A model generated the notes under the pieces. That model saw nothing but the letters and a program-made list of their open reading frames with translations. It was not told the origin of the DNA and did not search any database. 64,000 nt of DNA from Apostichopus japonicus. Lineage: Eukaryota > Echinodermata > Holothuroidea > Aspidochirotida > Stichopodidae. Below are positions 46,026-59,563 of the stretch, one piece after another. Both the position numbers and the translations under genes were made by a program. Within the stretch, counting starts at the first letter, position 1. The number at the start of each line of letters is the position of its first letter. The DNA is taken from assembly GCF_037975245.1 (NCBI RefSeq), contig NC_092562.1:24049554-24113553 (forward strand), read 5' to 3'.

Positions 46026-46952
46026 CAGGGTTGGCATTTTCCCGGGAAAAACCTGTTTTTCCCACTAAGCGGTAAAAACCAGGTAAAAACCGGGAAAAAC
46101 TGGTAAATACCGGTAAAAATCGCCTCCGTCTCGAAAACTATTATTACTTGTCCGTAATATGCAGGGTCATCAGTAGGCACGATATTGTTTCATGACAGGC
46201 TTATGTTATTGAATATTGGAGTTTCTTAGCTTCATTTTGAGCTATTTTATCACAACCTAATTCTATTTTTTGTGGAAAAAGAGTATTTTTTTCATATTGC
46301 ACATGTGAGACATTCTGTCTCAATCTCTTTAGCAGTATGAATTGCCTATTGCCCAAACCATTATAGGTCTACACTGGGACACTCACCCCTCCTAAATTCT
46401 TCAGGCCTATTATGTGCTCAGACAGTTCATTCAATTAATACAGTAGGCAACAGTCTATTGAGGTGAACTTCAATAGAAACTGCTTTGAAACTACGTAAGG
46501 CACATGGGCCCAATTAAAGTTTTAAACGCACAATGGCCCTATCGAGCCATTCACACAACCCAACTGTTTACCTTGATGCAAACATGGTCCAATTATTATA
46601 CAACTTCATGCATGAGCGATTAAACACTTTGAGGTGGACAGGTGAGGTGATACTGGGCACTTCCTGTGTATAGGCTAACTGAAGAGGTAAGAGTATCAAC
46701 AACACAGGTTACTGTTCCAGATGTTACTTATTCTAAAATTAGTTGATGTCACAACAGTCACATAGTTACCATAAGATGCCATTTTCTTGTAGTTTCTATG
46801 CTCCTCCACAAGTTCCACATGAATTTTTAGGAATTCTATATAATTTGAGGTTTTTCCCAGTTTTTCCCACTTATAGGTGGGAAAAACCTCCCGGTAAAGA
46901 CCTGGTTTTAACCGGGCGGTGAAAACCGCCCGGTAAAAACCGGCAAACCCTG
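46026..46952. mobile_element. Non-autonomous hAT-like DNA transposon
   Basis: The ends are CAGGGTTGGC and GCAAACCCTG (inverted, with one mismatch over 7-8 bp). The 8 bp on either side, TGTCCCCA (46018-46025) and TGCCCCCA (46953-46960), match at seven of eight positions. An 8-bp target duplication and CAGGG ends are hallmarks of hAT transposons. Inside both ends are dense copies of GGTAAAAACC and TTTTTCCC forming many small palindromes. There is no transposase gene, so it would depend on an enzyme from elsewhere. Confidence 0.8.
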
Positions 46953-46960
46953 TGCCCCCA

Positions 46961-49286
46961 AAACATTTTTTTCTGTTTTCTGTGCAAGAAGAACCCCGTA
47001 AAAAGGCTTCTCACTCTTCTAAATTTGCTAGCCAGATTTTCTCCTGGTTCTACAAAGTACAATGTCTCAAAGTCAAGACGTTGTACTGTCTTTAATAATC
47101 ATAACAACATCATTGACATGGGATTGATGGTGGGATGCCGCATTGCAGTCAATTCCGTAGGTACGGTTCAGTAAATCCCCAGGTACCGTGCAGAAACTCT
47201 AAGTGTTACTGGCTAGATAGCTGAATATATTCATCGTGATTCACCAGGGTTTCCCGCATTCCAGGCCCAGTGCTTGCTGTTGACATACACCACATGGCTC
47301 TGAATGATACAAACTGTGATCAACTTGTTATCAAAATGACAAGGAAGCTGGTTTGAAAAGGTGTGTACAGGTATAATGCAGTAAATAGTTCGAGCACGTA
47401 CCACAGGGCTTTGTGCTGTGTAGGCAATGTTTACTAACGTAATATAGGTTGTAGAACAAGGGAAACTATCATTGCTTCTTATCATTGCTTAGTAGTAGAA
47501 CGAGAACGGACAGAGTGAAGAATATTTGTTGCCTAAATATTGGCATAGAATTTGTACGAAACATCACTCAAATAAGTGTATTGATATTTGGTGGAATATA
47601 TAGGCATGCAGCTGTGATGTATATATCTAATCTATGATCTATATTAAATTGGTATTTTCTATTTATTGTTTTTTTTTCTGTATATCAATGTGGTCGGAAT
47701 ATGATATTGTCGATACGACTACACATGCAATACCAACTTTTATCGATAATATTGATAATCTGACTTACCTTAATTTACACCACCATCATCTTCTCTCCAC
47801 CGCCCCAACCACCACTAACACATTTTTCCTTTAAACTGACTGGATTTATGTCAATTCCAAAATACTGCTTGAATTCCAATCGGATATTTAGGCTCAGGAA
47901 ACAAGTATCCCCCTGGATTTGAAATTCCAAGTACAGCGCATCCCTACTTGGATGCAGAGTGGGGAAATCTGAGTCCAAGGCATTAATTTTAAAATGCTGA
48001 AAAGCTTGTTAATGTAATAAATGTAAAGAAACAGACTGATATTCTAAAGGGGATTTGCTATTCAGATCATTTGCTGAGTTGGAAAGGGAGTAGACTGGAA
48101 TCTGTGTATACCAATCTTGCAAACATTTACCAAATGGCCCTGCACTCACCATCCTCTTTCTTGAACCGAATAAAAGATAGAAGACTGGCAGATGAAATAA
48201 GAAGGAACAGGATATATTTACTTCATACTATAAACCCAAAAATGAGTTGTTGAAAATAAATTTCACATGCAAATTAATGGATCAAAATCCATGGTTTGAA
48301 TGCAACTTTTGCACAATTTTGTTAGTATTCAGTTTACTTTTGAGGCAGATTTGGTACTAGACTTCCAGGCTGGTTTTGCAAGTCATCAGTACTGTCTCAA
48401 CCGTCTTGCCTGGTAACTATCATGCCATATATCATGGCTGGTTGCTGCATGATGCAGTCAAATCTTCCAAAGCATATTTCCTTCCAACCTTAGGCCTAGT
48501 CCAGAAGCATAAATGCCTATTTCAATTACAGAACCGGGAAAATTTAAATACTTCTCTGAACTGTTTTACAGGTTTTCTTAAATTTGTTTTCTTCTGAATT
48601 AAATTTGTAGCATCTAGCCTACAGTAGCGTTAGGGTATGACCCAGCGGCCTAGGCTATGCCAAGTTTATTCATATTACTGGGACTTTGATTAATCTAGCA
48701 TGGGTACACACATTTACACGGTCCTAGTTGTGCGAAAAAGGGAGCACACTCAAACAAGATTGGAATTACTGTTAAGAAAAATCACAGGTAACCTTAAATT
48801 AGGCTAATTATTAGCTTGGAATAGATCGCAAATATTATACCTTCAGCTGACTATCTGGAAAAAACTACTGATTCAGTTTCTGTTTGCACTACAAAACCGG
48901 CACGTCTCTGACGGCTGGGTGTAGTAAGCTAATCGTACTACCTATACCGATATTCTTGCACCACAACGTGTTTAGGTTACCTAGTAAGTTGCTATAGCCA
49001 TTTGATAAATTAGGCAACGATGAATTGGAGTGTTGGTAACTAGAAATATTGTTTCGATAGGTGACAAAGGCAGGGAGATGAGTGTGGGCGGGGGGGGGGG
49101 GTGATGTTGTTCGGAAGATAATATTATGAGTACTTATTTTAATGCTCTTTTTGTTGGTTTGTTAGAAGGAAGGGGGAAAGAAAGTTTGCATTTCTCTAGG
49201 TCCTCAGCGCTATACAGTACGATGGTGGAAACATGCAAGTGCTATTTGTCGGAGTTTCATGCAATTTCGAAAGATTAAACATTAAT
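46961..49286 (+). other. Intron sequence
   Basis: Mostly AT-rich; G run at 49089-49100. A 60-residue frame at 48071-48253 (with LADEIRRNRIYLLHTINP) has no known relative that I recall. No confident gene. Confidence 0.45.
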
Positions 49287-49519
49287 TAAAGTGTGTGAAG
49301 ACTCGCGCAAAAAGAAACGTCTAATGCCGGTAATCAGACCTAGTTTCTAATGAGGTGTAACAGAAGTGTTAGACACCACCATCGATCCCAGAAAATACAC
49401 ACACAATGCTTGCTACCGTCGGTAATTAGACACTAGTGTACTAGTCAGTACATACAGATGCGGTAAATACCCACAGCACAGTGTATAAACGATACAGCGA
49501 TGGATATCTCAGGTCATTA
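49287..49519 (-). repeat. Dispersed repeat, inverted partner of 13797-14020
   Basis: Reverse complement of the earlier copy, including its flanks AAAGTGTGTGAAGACTCGCG and CTCAGGTCATT. Confidence 0.85.
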
Positions 49520-50164
49520 GCATGTAATTTATTCCAATATTTTCATCATGATGCGATCAAGTATTCATTTAAAACAAACACTCAATGGAACTGCTAGGAT
49601 AATGATAATGACATGCCGAAGGGGCACTCTTTTAATAACCTTGTCCCTGGGCCCCCACCAAGTTAATTCTGGCCAAATGGTGTAAACAGGTTTAATTGTA
49701 AGAGGAGGAGGAAGGGGTGGGAGTGCTCCGAATGTTGCAAAATATTTTTTGGATCAGGTAGTCGTCTTGTGAACGTAACAATCTTCTTTTTTTTTTTAAA
49801 TTGTTAGAGAAACAATTCTATTGAAAAAGTCAGCAATCGCAAAATTTGCCAGAATTTGTTGTGATCACTGGGTGAGCAAGGTTTGTTTGTGCATGCATTA
49901 GTGTGCACGTCATTTGTGAAGGTAAGTTACCCTTGCTTATCCCCCCCCCCCCCCAGGGCCACCTCAATAGGCCATCGATAGGTTAATACGTACTTCCATG
50001 ATATAACACACCTCCCCGCCCGCCTTTTTATTATTTTAAATCCACAAGTATGGTGGTAGAGGGGTACTAAATAAAGGGACCTTCATAAAAAAAGATAATA
50101 TTACAATTAGAATGGATTGGGAGGAGTGTGATTGTGACGTCAATTTGTAGAAATTTTGCAAATA

Positions 50165-50482
<318 letters not shown>

Positions 50483-50875
50483 CGTGTGTTCATGTACTCG
50501 CGTGCCCATGTGTTATACCAAACACTTATAGTTTCGTGAACCCCCATGTATATTTAACATATGCAGATGTATGTAAATACATTCTGTTAACTTTTCCCTT
50601 AAATGATTTCCAGGAATTCAATATATAAAGAGTGTGATTGGCTCCTGCTGTCTTGTGACAGAAACGTTAAGTTATGATTGGGTGAAAGTATTATGTCTTG
50701 TACCTCGTGTATGGCAGTTTAGTAAGCCAATTCAGTCTCACTGTATATCTCTACCGTATAAGGTCTCCGTGTCTGAAAGGCACGTTAAACATATCAATAC
50801 CACTAATTATATAGGTTTCAACATATTAATCTAATCAATCCTGCAAATAAATAGAACGAAATCAATATAACTCTC

Positions 50876-50990
50876 TGTTGAAACTACTACTACTAAAAAC
50901 AAACAGGTTTTGAAAAATTAACTACTTTTGAAAAAAATAATTGACAGTTTTTGAAAATATTTGCCCACTTTTGAAAATATAAACCCAACC
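50876..50990 (+). repeat. TTTTGAAAA array, left copy
   Basis: Begins TGTTGAAACTACTACTACT, then AACAGGTTTTGAAAAATTAA, CTACTTTTGAAAA and CCACTTTTGAAAATA. It is the inverted counterpart of the right end of the array at 62915-63190, which ends AAGTAGTTTCAACA. Confidence 0.75.
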
Positions 50991-51640
50991 AAGGAAAAAA
51001 TTTACCTCAAATTTACCGCGGTAACATACCGCAATTTTACCACGGTAAAACCGGGGTAAAACCGCGGTAAATTTGTTGTACATTACCGCGGTGTTTTGGC
51101 CCTATGGACGCGGTAAACCGCGGTTTAACGCAGTAAATTACCACAAATTTACCATAGTTTTACCTCGTTTTTACCCCAATTTTACCGCAATTTACCACGC
51201 TGTTACCATACTTTTACAGCACTTTTACTACACTTTTACCACGCTTTTACCCCAAATTTACCACAGTTTTACCAGTCTTTTACCCCAATTATACCGCATA
51301 TTTACCACGCTCTTCCTTAGTTTTACCTCAATTTACCATACTTTTACCATGCTTTTACCACAGTGTACCATGGTTTTACCCCAAGGTTACCATGGTTTTA
51401 CCGTAGATTTACCACACTTTTACCCTAAATTTACCACAGTTTTACCGTTCTTTTACCCCAATTTTACCGTATATTTACCACGCTTTTTCCTTAGTTTTAC
51501 CTCAATTTACCATACTTTTACCACGCTTTACCGTTCTTTTACCCCAATTTTACCATGGTTTTACCGTAGATTTACTACGCTTTTACCTTAGTTTTACCTC
51601 AGTTTACCAGGATTTTACACTAATTGTGGGACAGTTTTAC
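50991..51640. repeat. TTTTACC array with TTACCGCGGTAA palindromes, left copy
   Basis: About 45 copies of an 11-14 bp motif near TTTTACCACGCT. The start of the array has the 12-bp palindrome TTACCGCGGTAA and both orientations (ACCGGGGTAAAACCGCGG); further in, only the TTTTACC orientation remains. It faces the array at 56760-57335, where the GGTAAA orientation is common. Confidence 0.85.
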
Positions 51641-53264
<1,624 letters not shown>

Positions 53265-53453
53265 AAATTTATTGTCCATTTCAGAAAAACAGAAAAAGGA
53301 AATTATTTCCCGTCGACAGTAAACATAAAACAATAGTGAATACAAACATAAACATACAATAAGTAAACTATAAGTGAACAGCTACGAGAATAAAACTAAA
53401 TAGGCAGAACCAGAACAGTAACAGGGGCAGCACAGAGGGCTGCAAGTGATAGA

Positions 53454-53813
53454 TTACACACTGTGGCCAGATCGCTTTACACGTGAGTTAAATAAGTGTG
53501 TTGCCTCAGGTAAGAAAGAATTACGGAACCTGGACGTTTTTGTATTGGGCACCTGTAATCGTATCCCGGATCTGTTGAAAATGATATGTCTGTGAAAAGG
53601 GTGTGTGTGATCTTCTTTTATATTTTTTAGTTTCTTTAACAGACTCTCTTCGTATATAGTTGAGAGTGACGGAAGACTTGAACCAATACAGCGTTCAGCT
53701 AACTTCCGAACACGTTCCAACCCTGCCCTGTACTTCTTCGGCATACTACCAAAGAAACATATAATATTGGACGAAATGACACTTTGGATGATTGACTGGT
53801 AGAATAATTTCAT
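53454..53813 (-). pseudogene. LINE ORF2 C-terminal region
   Basis: Reads MKLFYQSIIQSVISSNIICF, then RVRKLAERCIGSSLPSLSTI, HPFHRHIIFNRSGIRLQVP and NTKTSRFRNSFLPEATHLFN. This is the standard C-terminus of Rex1/L2-like ORF2. About 160 bp between this and the reverse transcriptase frame are in a shifted frame. Confidence 0.75.
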
Positions 53814-53977
53814 GTTGGTATAATTAACTCTGCATTGTTTTAATTTTCTAAGGAAAAAAAGTCGTTGGCAGGCTTTACCCTTAACAGCCTTTGTGTGAAC
53901 ATTCCAATTAAGTTTATTATCAATATACGTTCCCAGGTACTTGTAGCTTTCTACCCTCTCAACTACTTTGCCATCAA

Positions 53978-55096
53978 TTATACATGATCGTGGACAATAT
54001 TTCCTTTCCTAAAATCAAACACTAGTTCCTTAGTTTTATTTATATTTAACATCAGACTGTTACTTTTACACCAACCAACAAATTTCTGTACTTCACTAAC
54101 AAAGGCAGAGCTGTCATTATTATAAAGAAGACCAGTCAGCACGGTATCATCAGCATATCTGATAATATTGCATTGGTCACTCGATATTTTACAATCATTT
54201 GTGTACAAGCAGAACAGCACTGGTGAGAGCACACATCCCTGGGGGGCACCCGTACTAATGACACACTGGTCAGATCTGAAATCACCCATTCTAACCATCT
54301 GAGGTCTACAACGCATATAATTGAGGACCCAGAGAACGATGTTATAGTTCACTTGCATGTCTAACAGTTTTTGTACTAATATATTGGGCTTAATAGTGTT
54401 AAATGCACTCGAGAAGTCAATGAAGATTGACCTCACAGACGTTTTTGGTTGGTCTAAGTGCTTCAAGACCCCATGCAGGTAAACAAGTATTGCGTCATCT
54501 ACACCTCTTCTGCTTTGGAAGGCAAACTGATTTTCATCTATAACAACACCTTTTTCAGCTAGAAGAAGTTTTAGTACCACCCTTTCCAGACATTTCATGA
54601 TATTTGACGTGAGTGATATCGGACGGTAGTCATTTAAACATGAGACCACTTTTGTTTTAGGAACCGGGATTATGATTGAGGTTTTCCAGATCTCAGGAAT
54701 AACGCCCTCATCAAGTGTTCTTTGGAAAATCGGAGTGAACACTGGCGCTAGCTGAGAGCTACATGTTTTTATTAACATATTTTGGACACCGTCTGGGCCT
54801 GTGGCTTTATTTATCTTAACACTAGAAAAATATTTCCTGACAACATTTTCATTTACAATCACTCTGTCACTACCAGTGTTAGCACAATTGAGACTCTTCC
54901 TCAATTTTTTATCAATTCCTGCATTAACCAAAGTATTGCTACTCACATCAAACCTACAATAAAAATCATTCAAGTCATTAACCAGTTTTTGTCCATCTCT
55001 AATCGGTCCACTTTTATGTTTTCCTTTATAACCGGTTATACTTTGCATCACTTGCCAGGCTGCTTTCGAATTACCCCCTTCAAATTTATCTTCCAA
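53978..55096 (-). pseudogene. LINE reverse transcriptase
   Basis: A 372-residue open stretch: INKATGPDGVQNMLIKTCS, IIIPVPKTKVVSCLNDYRPI, NQFAFQSRRGVDDAILVYLH, SIFIDFSSAFNTIKPNILVQ, STGAPQGCVLSPVLFCLYTN and the catalytic YADDTVLTG, then LMLNINKTKELVFDFRKG. All main reverse transcriptase blocks are present. The frame breaks at both sides by single-base shifts, so the ORF2 as a whole is not intact. Confidence 0.85.
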
Positions 55097-55806
55097 TTTC
55101 TTTCCGTACTCTTTTTTACATCTCTTAACTTCCTTTTTTTATCTCCCGCTGTTTTGCCTTCACAAGATCAAAATCCCCGCTTGAGAATGCAGCTTTCTTT
55201 TCATACACTAGGGATCTCAACTCTTTGGATAGCCACGGTTTGTTATTTGGGAAAATGCGAAACGATTTCTTTGGGATTATCAGATCAGCACAGAAATTAA
55301 TATATTCAGTAACAGTTGTTGTAGTGTCCTGTAAGTTTGGATCATCAAATACATTCCAGTCCGTGCACTCAAAACACCCACGCAATTGGTCAACAGCTTC
55401 CTTGTTCCAGCTCAGTTGCGTCTTCACAATGGGTTTTGGATCTTTCCAGTTCACGACGGTATTTGGGCGACATATGGATAATAGAATGATCAGAACTACC
55501 AAGCTGAGCTAAAGTTTTTACTTTGTAATTACTTCCATTGACATTACCATAGCACATATCCAGTGTAGTGTTATTCCTTGTAGGCAGATCAATGTATTGT
55601 GTATAAGTAGGCAGTAGATCGTCAATCTTGCAGTGATTAAAGTCCCCCATTGTCATATTAACAGAATCGGGGTGGGAATTTTCAATGCGATTAATCGTTG
55701 CTTTCAATTGATTACGAGCATTGTCAGCATTCGCTTTCGGGTGGATATACACAGCCGTAACTAAGATCTGTGTGAATTCCCTTGGTAGATAACTTTTGAT
55801 CTCCAA
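55097..55806 (-). pseudogene. LINE endonuclease, C-terminal half, with linker
   Basis: In one frame (55390-55806): YLPREFTQILVTAVYIHPKA, SVNMTMGDFNHCKIDD, YIDLPTRNNTTLDMCYGNVN and LAQLGSSDHSIIHMSPKYR, with the GDFN and SDH catalytic blocks. The linker continues in a second frame (55125-55502; NWKDPKPIVKTQLSWNKEA and IIPKKSFRIFPNNKPWLSKE). The N-terminal half of the endonuclease is missing because of 5' truncation. Confidence 0.75.
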
Positions 55807-55837
55807 TTGTCCTAAAAAACTTGGTTTAAATGAAGAG

Positions 55838-56284
55838 AGTACTCTGTAACAACAGTAAAGGAGTTTACCCCTGTTCGACCTCGCAAGAGGTCATACGGGG
55901 GATAATATTTAAGTTTTGTAGAATAGACACTTTTTTTTCTAGGGAAAGTTGTCTATTATTCAAACAGGGAGATGCTGAGAAGTGAAGTACTGTTCGATTA
56001 ACATTGTTAAGAAGCCATAAATGAACAGGAGGTCGGAGCTGAGGAGCCAATTAGGTAGGGATCACTAAAGGGGGAGGAATTTCTAATTAAATGGGAATAA
56101 AAGACAGAGCGGTTTCTATTGTTTGGGTCGGAAGTGGTTGCTACTTAGTTGGAGTTTTGGAGTTGTACTTAGTGTATAAGTACACCTGGAGTTCGGGGGC
56201 TATACCCACTTAGGAAATGGACTTTCTAAAGGGAAGAGGTTTTAGGTAAGAAGTTTGAATACAGAGAGGTGAGAGTACTCTGTA
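55838..56284. mobile_element. Possible small insertion between 14-bp direct repeats
   Basis: GAGAGTACTCTGTA occurs just inside the left end (about 55840) and again at about 56271. The roughly 415 bp between has a TATA-like GGGAATAAAAGACAGAGCGG and could be a solo LTR, but no second copy or paired TG/CA ends were found. Confidence 0.3.
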
Positions 56285-56759
56285 GATAGATACATAGACT
56301 TGTCATGTCATTTAATGGACCTGACAGAGAATACCCAAATCTGAGGACACTGATTGGTCAATTTTTGTGTGTTCAGTGTTGAGGCACAGAAGCTCTGCCT
56401 TATGTGTGCTAGTTTATATAGTTCTTTTTTTTTCATTTTAAAGGCTTTTAGGTTCTCCCTCATGATGAAAAAAGAATTAAATGTTGTCTCCTCTCAAATT
56501 TTTCAGGGATTACATGAAGGAATTCTCTATGTATATATCTACTGCTTTTTTTTAGGAAAAGAGATGCATACTATAACATATAAGAATAGCAGTTGGTCTC
56601 TCTTCTTAATTCAACTCATATCCACAGGTAATTTATATTGCCAACATTAAGATATGAGTAGAGCATAAGCTGGCAAAAGGTTTGTCTTATCAGTATTGCA
56701 AAAATATGGGACAAAATCATGCAAAAATTGCTGTAAATGTACCATCATGTTTCATAGTG
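56285..56759 (+). other. Intron sequence
   Basis: AT-rich; nothing recognised. Confidence 0.5.
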
Positions 56760-57335
56760 TGACCCATATATGTTCTACTGTGGTAAAATCGTGGTACAAT
56801 TATGGTAAATTTACCATAGTATAATTGCACTGTATAGTTTTACCCTAAATTTTACTGTGGTTAATCATGGCACAATTGTAGGAATTTCACCTATGCAGTT
56901 TATGTACCATATAAATTTACCCTACTTAATTACTCCAGTAATATCATGGTAAAGCTATGGTAAATTTACCGTAGTAACTGTACCACACTTTTACCGCGGT
57001 ATACTACCATGGTAAAACTGCGGTAAATTTACCGTAGTAAATGTAACACACTTTTACCGCGGTAATACCATGGTAAAACTGTGGTAAATTTACCGTAGTA
57101 AATGCACCGCACTTTTACCCTACTTTTACCGCGGTAATACCATGATAAAACTGCGGTAAATTTACCGCAGTAAATGTACCGCACTTTTACCCTACTTTTA
57201 CCGCGGTAATACCATGGTAAAACTGTGGTAAATGTACCGCAGTTTATTTTACCACAATTTTACCACACATTTACCCCATTTACCACACATTTACCATAGT
57301 TTACCGCGGTAAAATTAGGTTTTTTTGCTGGGAAA
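56760..57335. repeat. GGTAAA / TTTACC array with TTACCGCGGTAA palindromes, right copy
   Basis: At least four near-identical units of about 85 bp contain TTTTACCGCGGTAATACCAT, GGTAAAACTGTGGTAAATTT and ACCGCAGTAAATGTACC. It ends TTACCGCGGTAAAATTAGGT then TTTTTTGCTGGG, which inverted resembles the start of the left array (CCCAACCAAGGAAAAAATTT). Confidence 0.85.
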
Positions 57336-58821
57336 CCACATTTGCCAAAAAAAAATACCACTTTTGAAAAGTAAATGATTTTTTTGGGGAAAGGGAAACA
57401 TTTAGGTTTTCGCCGAATGATTTAGAAAACCGGGAGAGGGGGCTTGTGGTTTAATATCCCCCATAACAATAAGGCATATTTAATGCAGAAAATTACGTTA
57501 AACATCAATTTGCCAACAAAATATGTTTGTCAAGGAAGAAATTCTGAAGCAACACAATCAATTTTTTTCTACATTTGCCGACAATCGATTAAATTTTCCG
57601 ACAGAGTATCTTGATTTGCCGAAACTTTGGAAATTATTGGGGTGTGACAACCCACACTTCCGTTAGTTGCGCCCTGAATCTGAGAAAAAGAGACATAAGT
57701 AACTAAAACCAAAAGCTGTTGATCAAAGTAACTTAATCTTCAGTCGGAAGTGGCATAAACAGCGGGGTAGCCGCCAGTAAATGAGTTAGTTTGGTGGACG
57801 AAGAAAAACATACGCAAAATTAGCGACGGGATATTCTGCCTACTGGCCAGGGGCGTAGCGACCGAGGGGGGTGTGGGGGTGTAACACCCACAATCAAGAT
57901 TTTGCCAAAATTTTCAAGTAAAATGATGCTAACTTTCAGGTAGAAATATGTTTCTGAAAAAATAGAATTAACAATATATATCAAACTAAATTAATATTTA
58001 AAAAAAATATTAAATTGCTGATAAATTAAGAAAATTGGAAATGGAACATAGTGTAACTTCGATATTTCAGGCAAATTAGTCACCTGAAATTATCATAAAA
58101 TCTCGCGATCCATTGTAACGCGTACATTACGCCTGCTATGATAAGCTGTGTGAGACACGTGCGCGTACGTACGAACGTGTATATTAAACCGTCCAAATAC
58201 CTGAATTGTGGAGCTTTTGGAAGTTTCGTCCCGGACGGGCCGGACCCCCACCATGTAAATATTTGACAATGCCAATACTGATTGAAATTTACCCTTGAAA
58301 TACCTGAAACTGCACCCGACCCCCGCCATGTAAGATATTTGTCATGCCGTTTCTGACTGAAATTTACCCTTCCAAGTACCTGAAAACGCAGAGCTTAAGG
58401 GGGCTCCGCCAGGAGCGGAGTGGGTCTTAAAACCGGCCCAGGCATCCTTCACGTAGGTCGGCCCATTAACCATTAGTATGTTGCTTATCTGAGAAAACCG
58501 ACCCACCGACCCACCGGCCCATCAAGCATTGTCCAATTGTCTATATAGCCATTCCGCCCTGAGCTTCGCCCCAAACAACCAGGGCTTTGCATTAAGAGGG
58601 CACCTCGAGTTTCGCACATTGTTCAGCTTTTGATGGGTTTAAGAATTGATATCAGTTTCCTCAAATGTAAGTTGCAGAGCTTCCGGGAGCTTCGCCCCCT
58701 CGCAAAGGCGGACTGGCGATGTGGCGATCGCCGCTCTTGGTTAAAGGCCGCTTTCGGCCGGCTGCTTAAAGAAAATAAGGCATTTCCAGCGATCTAGGAG
58801 GTATTTTTAGCCAAACAATTC
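57336..58821. other. Mixed GC-rich transposon debris
   Basis: A CCACTTTTGAAAA motif at 57359, then a hAT-like end CAGGGGCGTAGCGACCGAG at about 57850, and GC-rich pieces such as GGGGGCTCCGCCAGGAGCGG (58389-58418) and GGAGCTTCGCCCCC. No protein-coding transposase seen. Confidence 0.45.
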
Positions 58822-58857
58822 TTCGCTACGCGCCAACCAATGGTGGCGCGTAGCGAA
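58822..58857. repeat. Perfect 14-bp inverted repeat with 8-base loop
   Basis: TTCGCTACGCGCCA, ACCAATGG, TGGCGCGTAGCGAA. The arms contain the CGTAGCGA word that also marks transposon ends at 57853, so it may be the meeting point of two element ends. Confidence 0.9.
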
Positions 58858-59228
58858 CGTAGTGCCACTGATCTGTGGCACCCAGGCCGGTTTCCACGCT
58901 TTGGCCACGGCAGCTTCAAACACCAAATCTACCCCCTGGTAGTTATGACATCACAAAAACTTACGCGTTTTCCTCACGCATGTTTTCATGGAATAAATTA
59001 TTTCAGGTAATTTTTGTCTCGAGCAGGTAATTTTCCCCCTACACCCCCCCCCCTAGACAAGTTGCTTCGCGTATCCAATGAGGTCAGGGGGCAACTTGAA
59101 AAATAGTGAAACACAAGCGCACAACAATGAGGGAATGACCAGATGCGAGGGCCTCCCTTGCAGAATTAGGACCGGGTTTTTTTACGTCATAAAGGTTTGA
59201 AAATCCAGAGGCGCACCTCATATTTATG

Positions 59229-59555
59229 CAAGGGCGTAGGAACCGGGGGCTGGGGGCGCCAGTCCCCCCAGTGAAAAATATGGAGGGGCGGAAGTATCAT
59301 TCCGCCCCCCCCCCCGCTTCGCAAGTCAGAAAACCCCTTTTTCATTTCCAAATGAGAAAAAATCTCATTTGGAGCACCAAATTGCATCTAAGGCCAGGTG
59401 AAAATGCAAAATTATTTACAAAATGGAGTGGGTGTTGAAGTGTGCTATGTTGCACCAAATTGCATCTGAGGCCACCTGGAAATGCAAAAGATTTCCAAAG
59501 GGGAGGGGACACCCCCTCCCCTTAGACCCCTCCCCCAGACCTTCCTACGCCACTG
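59229..59555. mobile_element. hAT-like miniature transposon with perfect 8-bp target duplication
   Basis: TATTTATG occurs at 59221-59228 and again at 59556-59563, exactly flanking the element. The ends are CAAGGGCGTAGGAA and TTCCTACGCCACTG; the second read from the other strand is CAGTGGCGTAGGAA, 12 of 14 identical to the first. The interior (327 bp in all) has C and G runs and two copies of GCACCAAATTGCATCT followed by AGGCCA. There is no open frame for a transposase. The sharp duplication suggests a young insertion. Confidence 0.9.
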
Positions 59556-59563
59556 TATTTATG

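Larger units (their letters stand above)
53265..55830 (-). mobile_element. Rex1/L2-like LINE, 5'-truncated, minus strand
   Basis: Minus-strand order: endonuclease (55125-55806), reverse transcriptase (53978-55096), C-terminal region (53454-53813), short 3' UTR with AATAAA, then the TATC tail. The clade is not certain; the motifs STGAPQGCVLSP, YADDTVLTG and the C-terminal TKTSR..NSF.P are those of the Rex1/Babar or L2 group common in fish and invertebrates. It has frameshifts and is dead, but the sequence is well preserved, so it looks fairly young. Confidence 0.75.

Noticed and set aside
48071-48253. 60-residue frame with LADEIRRNRIYLLHTINP
   Set aside because: Somewhat protein-like composition, but no splice sites in the right phase and no family recognised. 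Left unannotated as a gene.
51073-51591. 172-residue plus-strand frame rich in FTTLLPQFY
   Set aside because: Translation of the TTTTACC array; low-complexity and not protein-like.
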